A stretch of 64,000 nucleotides of DNA from an uncultured Clostridia bacterium (GTDB lineage Bacteria; Bacillota; Clostridia; Christensenellales; UBA1242), in contig CANQDK010000006.1 of the NCBI GenBank assembly GCA_947591785.1, positions 1-64,000 on the forward strand. Reading direction: 5' to 3'. Both the position numbers and the translations under genes were made by a program. The stretch's first letter is position 1, and every line of letters starts with the position of its first letter. This document shows, one piece after another, positions 15,687-26,600 of this stretch. The notes under the pieces are model-generated. The model was not told the origin of the DNA. It worked only from the letters and a program-made list of their open reading frames with translations, and searched no databases.

Positions 15687-17408
15687 ATGAAAAATTATTA
15701 TACGAAAGAAGTTAATGCTCAAATGCTGATTTACCTTTTGAAAAAGCACAACATAAAGAAGGTTGTTGCAAGTCCTGGAGCAACAAACATTACTTTTGTT
15801 GCAAGTTTGCAAATTGACCCATTTTTTGAAATTTATTCAGCCGTAGATGAGCGTTCTGCTGCATATATGGCTTGTGGTATTGCTGCAGAAAGTGGCGAGC
15901 CTGTTGTTTTGACTTGCACAGGAGCAACAGCATCTAGAAATTATATCTCTGGGCTGACAGAAGCATATTATCGAAAATTGCCTGTTCTTGCTGTCACAAG
16001 CACTCAATTTACGGGGAGAATTGGAAATCTTGTTCCACAAGTTATTGATAGATTTCAAATTCAAAAAGATATTGCTGTGATGAGTGTTGATATTCCAATT
16101 CCACATAATAAAGAAGAAAAATGGGATTGCAACACAAAATTGAACAAAGCTTTGCTTGCATTGAAGCACAGAGGTGGTGGCCCAGTTCATATAAATTTGG
16201 CAACAAGTTACACCAAAGACTTTAGTGTCAAAAAGCTTCCTTCTTGTCGTGTCATTGAAAGAATTACACTTGAAGATGAAATGCCAAAACTTAAAGGAAA
16301 CAAAATCGCGATTTTTGTTGGTGCACACGCGGAGTGGAGCAAGGAATTAACACAAGCAGTTGATGAATTCTGTGAAAAATATAATGCTGTTGTGTTATGT
16401 GATCACACGAGCAATTATACAGGCAAATATGGAGTTTTGTTTAATTTAGTCGGTGGACAATTTGTCCATTGGACATTATTTATGATTGATGTCTTGATTG
16501 ATATTGGCGAAGTTTCTGGTGCATATATGTTTTTAAAGCCAAAAAAAGTGTGGCGTGTCAATTCAGATGGGGAAATTAGAGACCGTTTCCATACACTATC
16601 TCATGTTTTTGAAATGAGCGAACTTGCTTTCTTTAAAAAAATCAACCAGATGACTGAAAATAATAAAAAAATGTTAAGCAATTTTGAAAAATACAAAAGT
16701 GTTGACACTAAAGTGAGAAGTTGTATTCCAGAACTTCCATTTTCAAATGCTTGGGTTGCAAAAACAACAACCCCACTTTTACCAAAGGACTCAGTTTTGC
16801 ATCTTGGGATTTTAAACACACTTAGATGTTGGAATTTGTTTGAAACTGACAAATCTATTTCGTGTTATTGCAACACTGGTGGTTTTGGAATTGATGGATT
16901 GGTTTCAACATTGATAGGTTCAGCACTTGTAAATCCACAAAAACTGCATTTTGTAGTTGTTGGCGACCTTGCGTTTTTCTATGATTTGAATTCTGTTGCA
17001 AACAAAAATGTTGGAAACAATGTCAGAATCTTGTTGATAAATAATGGATGTGGAACAGAGTTCAAAAATTATACTCACTTTGCGACTAGGTTTGTTGGAG
17101 ACACTGACAGTTTTATCTCTGCAAAAGGACACAATGGAAATCAATCAAGGGAATTGGTTAAGCATTATGCACAGGATTTGGGTTTTGAATATTTGTCAGC
17201 AAACAATAAGGAAGAATTTAACAAAAATGTTAAGAGATTTGTTGAGCCAAAAATCCTAAACAAACCAATTTTGTTTGAAGTCTTTACTGATTCTAAGGAC
17301 GAAAGTGATGCTTTGAAACTGATGAATTTTATTTCTTTGAAACATATTCCAAAGACAATGATGACAAAAAGAATTAAACAAAAACAAGAAGAAATAATTG
17401 AGGAGTGA
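15687..17408 (+). CDS. MenD-like thiamine pyrophosphate enzyme
   Basis: A 573-residue TPP enzyme of the acetolactate synthase/MenD superfamily, with three domains in the usual order. The N-terminal domain has VASPGATN and AVDERSAAYMACG with the catalytic Glu. The central domain follows, and the C-terminal domain holds VVVGDLAFFYDLNS..NN, the TPP/Mg motif in the form closest to MenD (GDLxFxHDLN). No other menaquinone genes are nearby. Instead the next gene, two bases downstream, is a sugar epimerase-like SDR, as in surface-polysaccharide loci where such enzymes modify sugar precursors. AGGAG precedes the ATG. Substrate uncertain. Confidence 0.75.
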   Translation: MKNYYTKEVNAQMLIYLLKKHNIKKVVASPGATNITFVASLQIDPFFEIYSAVDERSAAYMACGIAAESGEPVVLTCTGATASRNYISGLTEAYYRKLPVLAVTSTQFTGRIGNLVPQVIDRFQIQKDIAVMSVDIPIPHNKEEKWDCNTKLNKALLALKHRGGGPVHINLATSYTKDFSVKKLPSCRVIERITLEDEMPKLKGNKIAIFVGAHAEWSKELTQAVDEFCEKYNAVVLCDHTSNYTGKYGVLFNLVGGQFVHWTLFMIDVLIDIGEVSGAYMFLKPKKVWRVNSDGEIRDRFHTLSHVFEMSELAFFKKINQMTENNKKMLSNFEKYKSVDTKVRSCIPELPFSNAWVAKTTTPLLPKDSVLHLGILNTLRCWNLFETDKSISCYCNTGGFGIDGLVSTLIGSALVNPQKLHFVVVGDLAFFYDLNSVANKNVGNNVRILLINNGCGTEFKNYTHFATRFVGDTDSFISAKGHNGNQSRELVKHYAQDLGFEYLSANNKEEFNKNVKRFVEPKILNKPILFEVFTDSKDESDALKLMNFISLKHIPKTMMTKRIKQKQEEIIEE

Positions 17409-17410
17409 AA

Positions 17411-18430
17411 ATGAAAATTCTGGTTTTAGGTGGCACTGGAGCAATGGGAACCCCTTTAATAAAACTGCTTAGTGAACGGGGAGGGGAATTGGTTGTCACA
17501 AGCAGAAAAGAACATCAATCATCAAAGAATGTTCAATATATAAAGGGTAATGCACAAAACGCTTCTTTTATAAAATCTCTTCTTAAAGAAACAAAATTTG
17601 ATGCTATTGTTGACTTTATGGTTTATTCTTCAATTAAGTTTAGGAGAAGGCTTCCTTTATTTTTAGAAAACACAAAACAATATATATTTTTTAGTTCATG
17701 CAGAGTTTTTGCAAATTCTGATTCTAAAATTGTGGAAGATTCTGTTAGGCTCTTAGATGATTGTCCAAGTAAAATGTATAAAATGACATTTGAATATGCT
17801 CTTGAAAAAGCAAGAGAAGAAAATTTGTTCTTTAAAAGTAAGTCTAAAAACTGGACAATCATAAGGCCATATATAACTTACAATACTTACAGAATGCAAC
17901 TTGGTGTGTTTGAAAAAGAAAATTGGCTTTTAAGAGCAATGAAAGGAAAACCTGTTGTCATGCCAAATGATATTGCTCAACACTACACTACTATGACTTG
18001 TGGAGAGGATGTTGCAAAGTGTTTGGTGCAACTTATAGGAAACAAGAATGCACTTGGACAATCCTTCAATATCACAAACGGCGAGAAAATATTGTGGAAA
18101 GATGTTTTGAAAATTTATCAACAAGCTTTCTTTGAGGAAACAAAAAAGCAGTTGCCTGTGCAATTTATTGAAAACTCTAAAGGACTTCAAAAATTCAGTA
18201 ACTCAGCACAAATCAAATATGACAGGCTTTATGACAGAATTTTTGACAATTCAAAGATAGCAGAGATTATGGGCAATGATTTTAAGTTTAAAAGTGCAGA
18301 AGAAGGCTTAAGCACTTCTTTAAAAGAATTTTTAAAAAATCCAAAATGGAAAAATATAAATAAATGTCAAGAATTTTGGATGAATAGGAATATATCAAGG
18401 AATCATCAAAAAACTTCAAATGAACAATAG
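17411..18430 (+). CDS. NAD-dependent epimerase/dehydratase family protein (extended SDR)
   Basis: A 339-residue Rossmann-fold protein. The N-terminus KILVLGGTGAMG holds the glycine-rich NAD(P) loop. FFSSCRVFA and a YKMTFEYALEKA segment sit where extended SDRs keep their Ser and Tyr-x3-Lys; here the Lys three residues after Tyr is not clean, so catalysis may differ. A GTG lies six bases upstream in frame, but GAGGAG is ideally spaced for the ATG at 17411. The gap to the TPP enzyme is two bases, so the two are surely co-transcribed and probably act on one sugar or keto-acid pathway. Confidence 0.75.
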   Translation: MKILVLGGTGAMGTPLIKLLSERGGELVVTSRKEHQSSKNVQYIKGNAQNASFIKSLLKETKFDAIVDFMVYSSIKFRRRLPLFLENTKQYIFFSSCRVFANSDSKIVEDSVRLLDDCPSKMYKMTFEYALEKAREENLFFKSKSKNWTIIRPYITYNTYRMQLGVFEKENWLLRAMKGKPVVMPNDIAQHYTTMTCGEDVAKCLVQLIGNKNALGQSFNITNGEKILWKDVLKIYQQAFFEETKKQLPVQFIENSKGLQKFSNSAQIKYDRLYDRIFDNSKIAEIMGNDFKFKSAEEGLSTSLKEFLKNPKWKNINKCQEFWMNRNISRNHQKTSNEQ

Positions 18431-18511
18431 AAGAAAAGAATGAAAATCTTTTCCATTAGTTATGTAAGTATATTTTGAAAAAAAAGTTAATTTAAGTTGT
18501 ATGAAAATTCC

Positions 18512-18593
18512 AAAAAAATGAGTGATTTTTAGAAAAAATTTAAAAGATATCGTGTTTTTTATGTAAATTTGCGAAAAAATCATTCATTTTTTT
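18512..18593. terminator. Long inverted repeat between convergent genes
   Basis: AAAAAAATGAGTGATTTTT (18512-18530) is complementary to the stretch at 18575-18593 with one G-U mismatch, around a 44-base loop. It sits between the ends of the SDR gene (+) and malQ (-), covers the malQ stop codon and has T-runs on both strands. Probably a bidirectional terminator. Confidence 0.5.
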
Positions 18594-20047
18594 AATTTCA
18601 AAATTTTTTTCATATTTTTGCTAAATATTTTTGAATAATTTGAAGGCATTTTATAATCCCAGCAATCTTCAAGCCTGCCTGGATAATTTATTCTTGCACT
18701 TGAGTCCTGAAGCAAAACATCTTGAGTTTGTAGAATAACAACATCGACATTGCTGTTAAATAAAGCGGAAATGGCATCAAAATGGAGCTTTTTTAGATTT
18801 TTAGCACTGCTTTTTAAAAGTTTTTTAACTTTTTCCAATTTTTCTTTAGACAGACTCTGCAAAAAACCCATAAAAGTATTGTTGTCATGGTTTCCTAAAT
18901 AATAGATACAATTTTTTCTTGTATTGTATGGAAGATAAGGATTTTTTTCATCGCTGTCAAAAGCGAATTGCAAGATAGACATACCCTTGAGATTGTATTT
19001 ATCTCTTACTTTTAGACATTCTTCGCTTAAAGTCCCCAAGTCTTCAATAAACAATTTTTCGAAGCCAATTTTATTTTTAATTTCTTTAAACAAGTCGTCA
19101 CCGCCTTCCTTGTGCCATGCGGAAGGGACATTTTCCTGTTTTGAATTTTCATAATGTTCGACATAGCCAATAAAGTGGTCTAGCCTTAAATAATCAAATT
19201 TGTCCAATTGGTTTTTAATTCTTTCAATAAAATATTTATAATTGTCTTTTTTTATTTCTTTCCAATTAAAGATGCAAGTTCCCCAATCTTGTCCTTTGTC
19301 GGTAAAGCAATCAGGAGGGCATCCACCTGTTGCAAGAGGCATAAGGTTTTCATCAAGTTTGAAATATTTTGGATTACTGAAAACTTCCAAACTTTCTTTT
19401 TCGCAATAAATTGGTAAATCACCTAAGATTTTAATTCCTTTACTATTTGCATAATTTTTTAATTTTTTCCACTGAAAAAACAAAATATATTGAAAAAAAA
19501 TGTATTTTTCATATATTTTTTTATTTTTTTTGATAAAATCCTTTCCAACTAAGGAATTTGATTTCCAATATTTTTTATCGATATTTCTCCAATCATGTTG
19601 ATTAAACACTTCAAGCAGAGTTTCAAAATACGCATAATTTTCAATGTATGGTTTTTGTTTTAAAAATTTTATAGATTTGCTGATTAAAGTTTTGTCTGCA
19701 TTTTTATATGCTTCTTCAAAAAGGTGTAATTTTTCTTTTTTGACGTTTTTATAGTCAATTTTTTTATTTTTTTTATATTTTTCTAAATTTTTTGTTTGTT
19801 TTTCTTGTAAAATGCCGATTTTTACTAAATCGTTCAAGTCAACATACATCTCATCAATAGTATGTGTGCTGTAACAACCATAAGGGCAGTTGAATTCATT
19901 AGTTTTTGTTAGTGGTAAAATTTGCCAGAAATCAATTTTATTTTTTTCAAGTAAGTCAACAAACTTGTATGCTTCTTCTCCAAAATCTCCAACACCGTGT
20001 TTTGCTGGTAGGGCAGAAACAGGGCATAAAATACCAAATCCTTTCAT
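18584..20047 (-). CDS. malQ: 4-alpha-glucanotransferase (amylomaltase)
   Basis: A 487-residue GH77 enzyme that moves alpha-1,4-glucan segments between maltodextrins in the cytoplasm. It opens GFGILCPVSALPAKHGVGDFG and continues FWQILPLTKTN, both family signatures. The catalytic nucleophile Asp lies in YLRLDHFIGY, the acid/base Glu in FIEDLGTL, and the third acid in YLGNHDNNT. Length matches the short Thermus-type amylomaltases rather than the 690-residue E. coli form. The C-terminal part departs from the norm at the usual R-x-N-x-PG ending (SSARINYPGRLEDCWDYKMP, retained). AAGGAG precedes the ATG. It is a single gene facing the SDR gene. Confidence 0.93.
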   Translation of the reverse strand: MKGFGILCPVSALPAKHGVGDFGEEAYKFVDLLEKNKIDFWQILPLTKTNEFNCPYGCYSTHTIDEMYVDLNDLVKIGILQEKQTKNLEKYKKNKKIDYKNVKKEKLHLFEEAYKNADKTLISKSIKFLKQKPYIENYAYFETLLEVFNQHDWRNIDKKYWKSNSLVGKDFIKKNKKIYEKYIFFQYILFFQWKKLKNYANSKGIKILGDLPIYCEKESLEVFSNPKYFKLDENLMPLATGGCPPDCFTDKGQDWGTCIFNWKEIKKDNYKYFIERIKNQLDKFDYLRLDHFIGYVEHYENSKQENVPSAWHKEGGDDLFKEIKNKIGFEKLFIEDLGTLSEECLKVRDKYNLKGMSILQFAFDSDEKNPYLPYNTRKNCIYYLGNHDNNTFMGFLQSLSKEKLEKVKKLLKSSAKNLKKLHFDAISALFNSNVDVVILQTQDVLLQDSSARINYPGRLEDCWDYKMPSNYSKIFSKNMKKILKLKK

Positions 20048-20080
20048 AGAAACTCCTTTTCAAAATTTTAGCATAAATAA

Positions 20081-20220
20081 AATGAAATCACAAAGAATTT
20101 GATTTTGAAATGCATAAAATCAAGAAAATTTGATATTTAAACGAATAAAATCAAGAAAATTGATATTAAAACAAAAATGAAATCACAAAGAATTTGAAAC
20201 GAAATGAAATCACATTTTAG
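20081..20220. repeat. Interleaved short direct repeats
   Basis: One 22-base unit (AATGAAATCACAAAGAATTT then GA) occurs at 20081-20102 and 20176-20197, with a third partial copy from 20203. Between them a second unit (ATAAAATCAAGAAAATT...GATATT) occurs at 20114-20138 and 20144-20167. Units share an AAATCA(A/C)(A)AGAA core. They may be binding sites or slippage products ahead of the giant gene. Confidence 0.6.
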
Positions 20221-20569
20221 AGTAAAGAAATTGATATTGAAACTGAAATAAATTTTGTTGTATTACTTTACAAAATCAAACAAATTTGATAAAATCTTTA
20301 TTAGATTGTGTAACTTAGATTATGTAACAAAGACTAAAATTTAAAGTCACAATTTGAAAACGGCTGTTGATTTTTAAAGATTACTTCTTATCAAAACGAT
20401 GGAGTGTTTATATTAAATTTAAAATGTGCAATTAAATTTGAATTTGGAATTGATTTTTGTCATTTGAATTGGAATTGTTCCGAAATTGATTTTGACAAAT
20501 CGGCTTCGTTGAAAGATAAAGTGATATATAATAATTTTTATTGATTCAATGTGTATAATAATAAAATGC

Positions 20570-20599
20570 TTGACTAATTTTTGTTAAAATTGGTATTTT
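20570..20599 (+). promoter_or_regulatory. Promoter of the giant surface protein gene
   Basis: TTGACT (20570-20575), 18-base spacer, TATTTT (20594-20599). AAGGAG follows at 20636, eight bases before the ATG. Two other TATAAT-like boxes lie at about 20529 and 20553. Confidence 0.5.
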
Positions 20600-20648
20600 A
20601 ATATAAATAAATCCATTTGATTTTTAAGAAAATTGAAGGAGAAAAAAT

Positions 20649-23600
20649 ATGAAAGTTCGAGCAATAATTATTTCAATGTTTTTATCTTTAACCATGATTA
20701 TTAGTGGTGCGTCAATTTATGCTCTAACATCTGTAAAAGATTCTTCCGAAGATGTCAGCACAAGTGCTCAAGAAACAACAAGCAGTGAAGCGTTTGAAAT
20801 ATATGAGGGAATGCAGGGAGAAATTACATCTTCTTCAAATACTATTTTTGCATATGGCTCTGTTTCTTCATCCGGAAGTCTTAGTTCATCAAACGATTGG
20901 ATGAATTCAACATATTCAGGAGTTGTTATTACTTTTTCGTCTTATGGCTCAACATATCTTAATTCTTTATTTTCGACTTTTGTAAGTGATTCTGCTAAAA
21001 TGGATGAATTGCTAAAAAATGGAATAACAATCAGACTGCCTGAATTTGTTCCAAAAGCTGTTGTGGGTTATAGCAATGTTCCTGTGAGAATTGTTTGTGC
21101 ACCTAGTTCTTCAAATTTTTTTAATAGTTCACGTGTTGGTAATTTTCTTTATGCTTATCCTATTCCAACAAAAGTTGTTATACCAAAATCCGTTGTTGAA
21201 ATTGGAAATAACACATTTAATTTTTCAATCAGTACAAGTTATTGTCCAAAAGTGATTTCTATTGTTTGCGAAGAAGGTGGGGTTGGATTTAGGTATGTTG
21301 GTGCAAATGCATTTGTGAGTGGGTCAAGTAGTATATTTGAAAAAATTCATCTTAACGGATATGATGCTGAAATAGATAATCAATTTTATGAAATGGGATA
21401 TTTTGGTCGAGCATTCCGGCCAGATATTGACTCTTTGTTGACTGTTAAATCAGGTGCTTTCAATTTGTCTGGCAGTAATCTTACTATGGGCATAATTTTA
21501 AAATTTACTGGAAAAAAGATTCTTCTAGAAGCAGCATTACCTGGCTATCTTGAGCAAGCTTATTTAACTATTGATTGTGATGAAATCAATGGCTCTCTGC
21601 AAATTGGTGGTGTTATAAATAAAATAGCAATAAATATTAATACACAAACAACAACCTCAAATTTTTTTTCGAGAATGCCTGATATGTGTCGAAGTTTATG
21701 CATTCTTGGTGATAATTTTACCAGTGTTCCGTCATCCTCAAATTCGTTATTATGGCAATTTTTAGATAAATATACAGCCAATTATTTTCCAAATGGTGTG
21801 TTTTTTGATAGTATAAATGCTTTGTCTTATTTATATTCAAATTCGACTGATTGGAGTCGTTTTGTTAATAATTCCAAAAGTAAGGGTAATCCTATATTCT
21901 GGGAAGTGAGCTTGTCATACGGAATTGATATGGAATATTTAGACAATGGGAGGAGACCATTATATGATAGTGATGGAAATCGTGTCTATGATGAAAATAA
22001 TCAGCCACGATTCGCCTATGAATCATTGCCAAATTTAGACCCAAGTGGTTTGACACATATAAATGATTATTTGATTGATCGTTATCAAGGAAATTTCCAA
22101 ATTTTTGATACAGTGACTTTTGCAAGTGGAGATTTAGGTGCTTTAGATAGTACAGATAATTTAATGTATAAAAAGTTTGATTCAAGACATGACGAATATA
22201 CTTGGACTGAAGTGTCAAAAGATGAATTTAATGACCCTGCTTCTGGATGTTCTTTGCTTCCTGAACTTGTTCGTCCACATGATGTCTATGACAGGATGTT
22301 TTTTGACCATGATGGCGATTTCTTTCCTTCGGGAGAACTTTGCTATTCAACTTTTTGGAATAATATTGATTCGTTAATAACTTATATTAACAGTCCTGTG
22401 GCTAGTAATTACATGAACCTTTTACAGGATAATGCATGGAAAAATACTATTGATACTATTTCTGGTGGCATGGTTATCCCTGCAGATATTGTGTTTGCTA
22501 TCAACTCTAGCAATGGACTGGCTTTGGATGAAGAAGATGTGACTTTTGATATGAATTCAAGTTATACCTACACTGGGAGTGCAATTACTTCTCCAAAAGT
22601 GACCAGTGTCAAATATAAAGGTCGTGTTTTGGGAAAAAATTCTCACTATCAGGTTTCTATCTCCAACAATACAGATGCTGGAAAAGCAACAATTACTGTT
22701 GTGGGAATTGGACTGTTTGCTGGAAACAGAATTTCAAGAACTTTTACTATTAATCCAGCAAGCATGTCAAGTGTGACTGTTGGGAGCATTTCAAGTTATC
22801 CATATACTGGCAGTGCAATAACGCCAACTTTGTCTTTGACTTTCAACGGAAGTTCTGTTTCATCAAGTTATTATTCCGTTTCTTTCTCTAACAACACAAA
22901 TGCAGGAAATGCTTCTTACACTATCACTGGAAGCGGAAATTTCACTGGAACTAAAACTGGTTCGTTTACAATTTCGCCAAAATCAATTGAATCTGATGTC
23001 ACTATTTCAAAAATTTCAGACCAGACCTATACTGGAAGTCAAATTAAACCAAATTTGACTGTCAAGTGGGGTGATATTACTTTGCAAGCAACGAAGGACT
23101 ATACTGCTTCTTATTCAAAAAATACCGCTGTTGGAACTGCATCCGTGACAATAACTGGAACTGGAAACTATTCTGGCAGTCTGTCAGCAAATTTCAATAT
23201 CGTTGCAAGAAACATTAGTGATTATAGTTGGACTGTGTCGCTCAGTCAATCTTCCTATACTTACACTGGCAGTGCAATTAAGCCTGAACCTGTTGTTAAA
23301 AATGGTTCAAACACTTTGACAAAAGATACTGACTATACTTTGTCTTACTCTAGCAATGTTGTTGATGTTGGAAGCAAGGTTATCACCATTAAGGCTATTG
23401 GCTCTTGGACTGGCTCTATGACTCAGAGTTATTCCATTGTTGCAAAAAGCATTGCTTCTTCTGACATATCTTATTCTTCAATCTCCGACCAAACCTACAC
23501 TGGAAGTCAAATTAAACCATCGCTTACTGTTAAGGATACGACAAGAAATGTCACCCTTTCTTCGTCAACTGATTATTCACTGAGTTATTCAAGCAATACT

Positions 23601-26600
23601 GCTGCTGGAACTGCAACAATCACTGTCTCAGGTAGTGGAAATTATAACGGAAGCAAAGTTATAAACTTTACTATTCTGCCAAAAAACATTTCTGGATTGA
23701 CTTTCTCGCTGAGTGTTGATGAATATGTTTATGATGGCACTGCAAAATCTCCTACCGTTACCGTGCAAGACGGAACAACAAAACTTGGAACTTCTGATTT
23801 CTCTGTGTCTTATTCAAACAATACTAATGTTGGCACAAAAGCAACCGTCTCTGTTGAGGGAACGGGAAATTATTCTGGCACAAAAGATTTGACTTTCACA
23901 ATTAAGGCTTTCAGTTTGGCTAATGCTTACATAAATGCTACTAATCTCGGCGGAGAATATAATGGGGAGGCTTATACTCCAAGTGTTACGGTGTTCTTCG
24001 ATAGTGCTAAATCCAAGGCTATCCCTGTCGCAGATTTCTCTATTTCATTCAAAAAAGGCTCCGCAACTGGAGATGTTATCGCTAATCCTACTGACGCTGG
24101 AACATACTACATTGTTATCTCTCCTTCCTCTTCAGGTAATTTGTCTGGAACAAACTCTTCAACCGTCTTCTCTATCACAAGAAGGTCTTTGAAGGGTAAT
24201 GCTAGCATTTCTGCTATTCCTGACCAGGATTATACTGGCAGCCCTATATCTCCAACAGTTGTCGTCACTGACTCTTTGTTGGGGAAACTTACTGTGGACA
24301 AAGACTATACAGTTTCTCTCTCTGAAAACACTCAACCTGGTCAAGCTACGGTCACTGTTGACGGTGTTAACAACTATCAGGGAAGCCTTAGCACTGTCTT
24401 TACTATCGTTCAAAGGTCCCTTAGTGAAGCAGTTATGACCCTATCCAAAACTTCTTTTGAATATAACGCAAAAAATCAAGTTCCAACTGTTTCAATCACT
24501 TTGGCTGGTTCAACTCTGGAAGAAGGCGACGCTTATACTTTGACTTTCTATAAGGGAACTATCGGCTCTGGAAATACTATCGAAAAAGCTCAAATCATTA
24601 ATCCTGACACATACTACGTTGTCGCTAATGGTATTGGAAAGTTTTCAAGTCAGCAAACTGGCTCATTCACAATCTCTAAGGGTAATGTTAAAAATGCAAC
24701 TGTCACTGTCTCTGCAAACTTTACCTATGATAGAAATGCTCATACTCCAACTATTTCCGCTGTTGTCAATGGAAGAACTTTGACCTCGTCAGATTTCGAT
24801 GTGGCTTACTATAAAAATAGTTCACTTGTCGAAAGCCCAACTGATGCTGGAACATATCAAGTCGTTTTGACTGGAAAAGGTAATTATGAAAATTCAACTG
24901 ATGCTGATGCCTACAGCTTTGAAATCAAAAAGGCTTCTCTTGTTGGTGCAACAATAACCTTAAATGGAAATGATGCTGTCTTCTCTGGAAGTGCTATTAA
25001 AAGAACCGTCAACAATGTTGTTACAAGCAACAGTTTGACTTTGGAAACTTCTGAATATTCTGTCAAATATTACCGCGGAACAAGTGAAACAACCGATTTC
25101 ACAAATGTTGGAACAATAAGCGTTAAAGTGGTTGCTAAAAGTGACAACTTCTCAGGAGAAGAGTCTAAATCATACAGAATCACTCAAAAATCAATTGCAA
25201 GTGACGTCACTGTGAGCAAGGTGAGTGATGTTGAGTATACTGGAAATCCAGTTGAACCTGAGCCAGATGTTATGTTTGGTGGAATCACGCTTGTGAAAGG
25301 GGAAGATTATGATTTGTCTTATACAAGTGATAGAGTTGACAAAAATGACCATACAAATGTTTCAACTGTGACAATAACAATTTCTGCAAAAGGAAACTAT
25401 TCGGATTCTTTAACAACAACATTTAAGATTACTCAAAGAAACATTGCTGCAGTTGACAGTGGTGTCAATATTGAACAAATTGATGATGTTGTTTATGATG
25501 GAAATGTTCATAAAGTTGAACCAATTGTTATGTTTAACGGTGTTAAATTGAATAAAACGAGCGATTATACTGTTGTTTATTATCGTGAAAATGTTGTTTC
25601 CGACAACTTCACAAAATTTGGCACTATTCGTGTGGAAGTGACTGGCGTTGGAAACTTTACTGGAAAATTGTCAGGGTCTTACACAATCAATAAATGTTCA
25701 ATTACGAAAGTTTCTGTAGATAAAATTCCAAATCAAACTTACACTGGCAAGGAAATTATTCCTACTGTGGTTGTTAGGTTTGGAGAAACAACATTGCAAA
25801 ATAAACAAGATTATTCAATTCAATTTTCTAATAATACATCAGTTGGAACTGCAAATGTAACAATCACAGGTCTTGAAAACTTTGAAGGAACAAAAGATGA
25901 TGTGACATTTGAAATTGTTGCTAAAGATTTGACAGAACTTTCTGGAATCGAAAATAGAACCGCTGCAAAAGCTGTGTTTAATGGCAAAGTTCAAAAACTT
26001 GAACCATTACTGTATTTTGATAATGTAAAACTTGTTGGAAACTCATCGCAAGACGAAGGAGTTGATTTCACATATACATATTCAACGACAGAAACAACTT
26101 CATCAAAACAATATATCAATGCTGGGCAGACAATCACAATTAATGTTGTTGGCTGTGGAAATTATAGTGGAACAGCAACAATTCAATATGTCATCTCTCA
26201 AAAAGATTTAAGTGATGAAGAAATTTCTTCAAGTTTGGAAGAAAAGGTTTGGACATATACTGGATTTGAAATAACGCCTGCTTTGAAAATAACCTACACA
26301 GCTGGACAAGACAATGTTATTAGTCTTACAAGTGATGATTACAAAATTACTTATGATGACAATATCAATGCTGGCCAAGTTTTAATGACAATCGCTGGAC
26401 AAGGGAATTACTGTGGAAGCATAACAAAGAATTTTGAAATAAATCCTCTGTCAATTATGGACAAGAGCATCACGGAGGGAGTGCTTGAAACTTACACATA
26501 CGATGGGAAAGAGCATGAACAAAGTCCAATCCTTATGTTTAATGGAGCCAAACTTTCAACAAATGATATATCTTGGACATTTACAAAACCAAAAGACGAT

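Larger units (their letters stand above)
20048..20648. other. 600-base intergenic region with tandem AT-rich repeats
   Basis: No believable gene. The malQ-proximal half (20081-20210) is made of interleaved direct repeats, described separately. The middle is AT-rich without motif. The last 80 bases carry the promoter and ribosome binding site of the giant surface protein. Confidence 0.6.

Noticed and set aside
20081..20220. Possible CRISPR array
   Set aside because: Only two or three degenerate copies of each unit, spacers are unequal and themselves repeated, and no cas gene is in the window.
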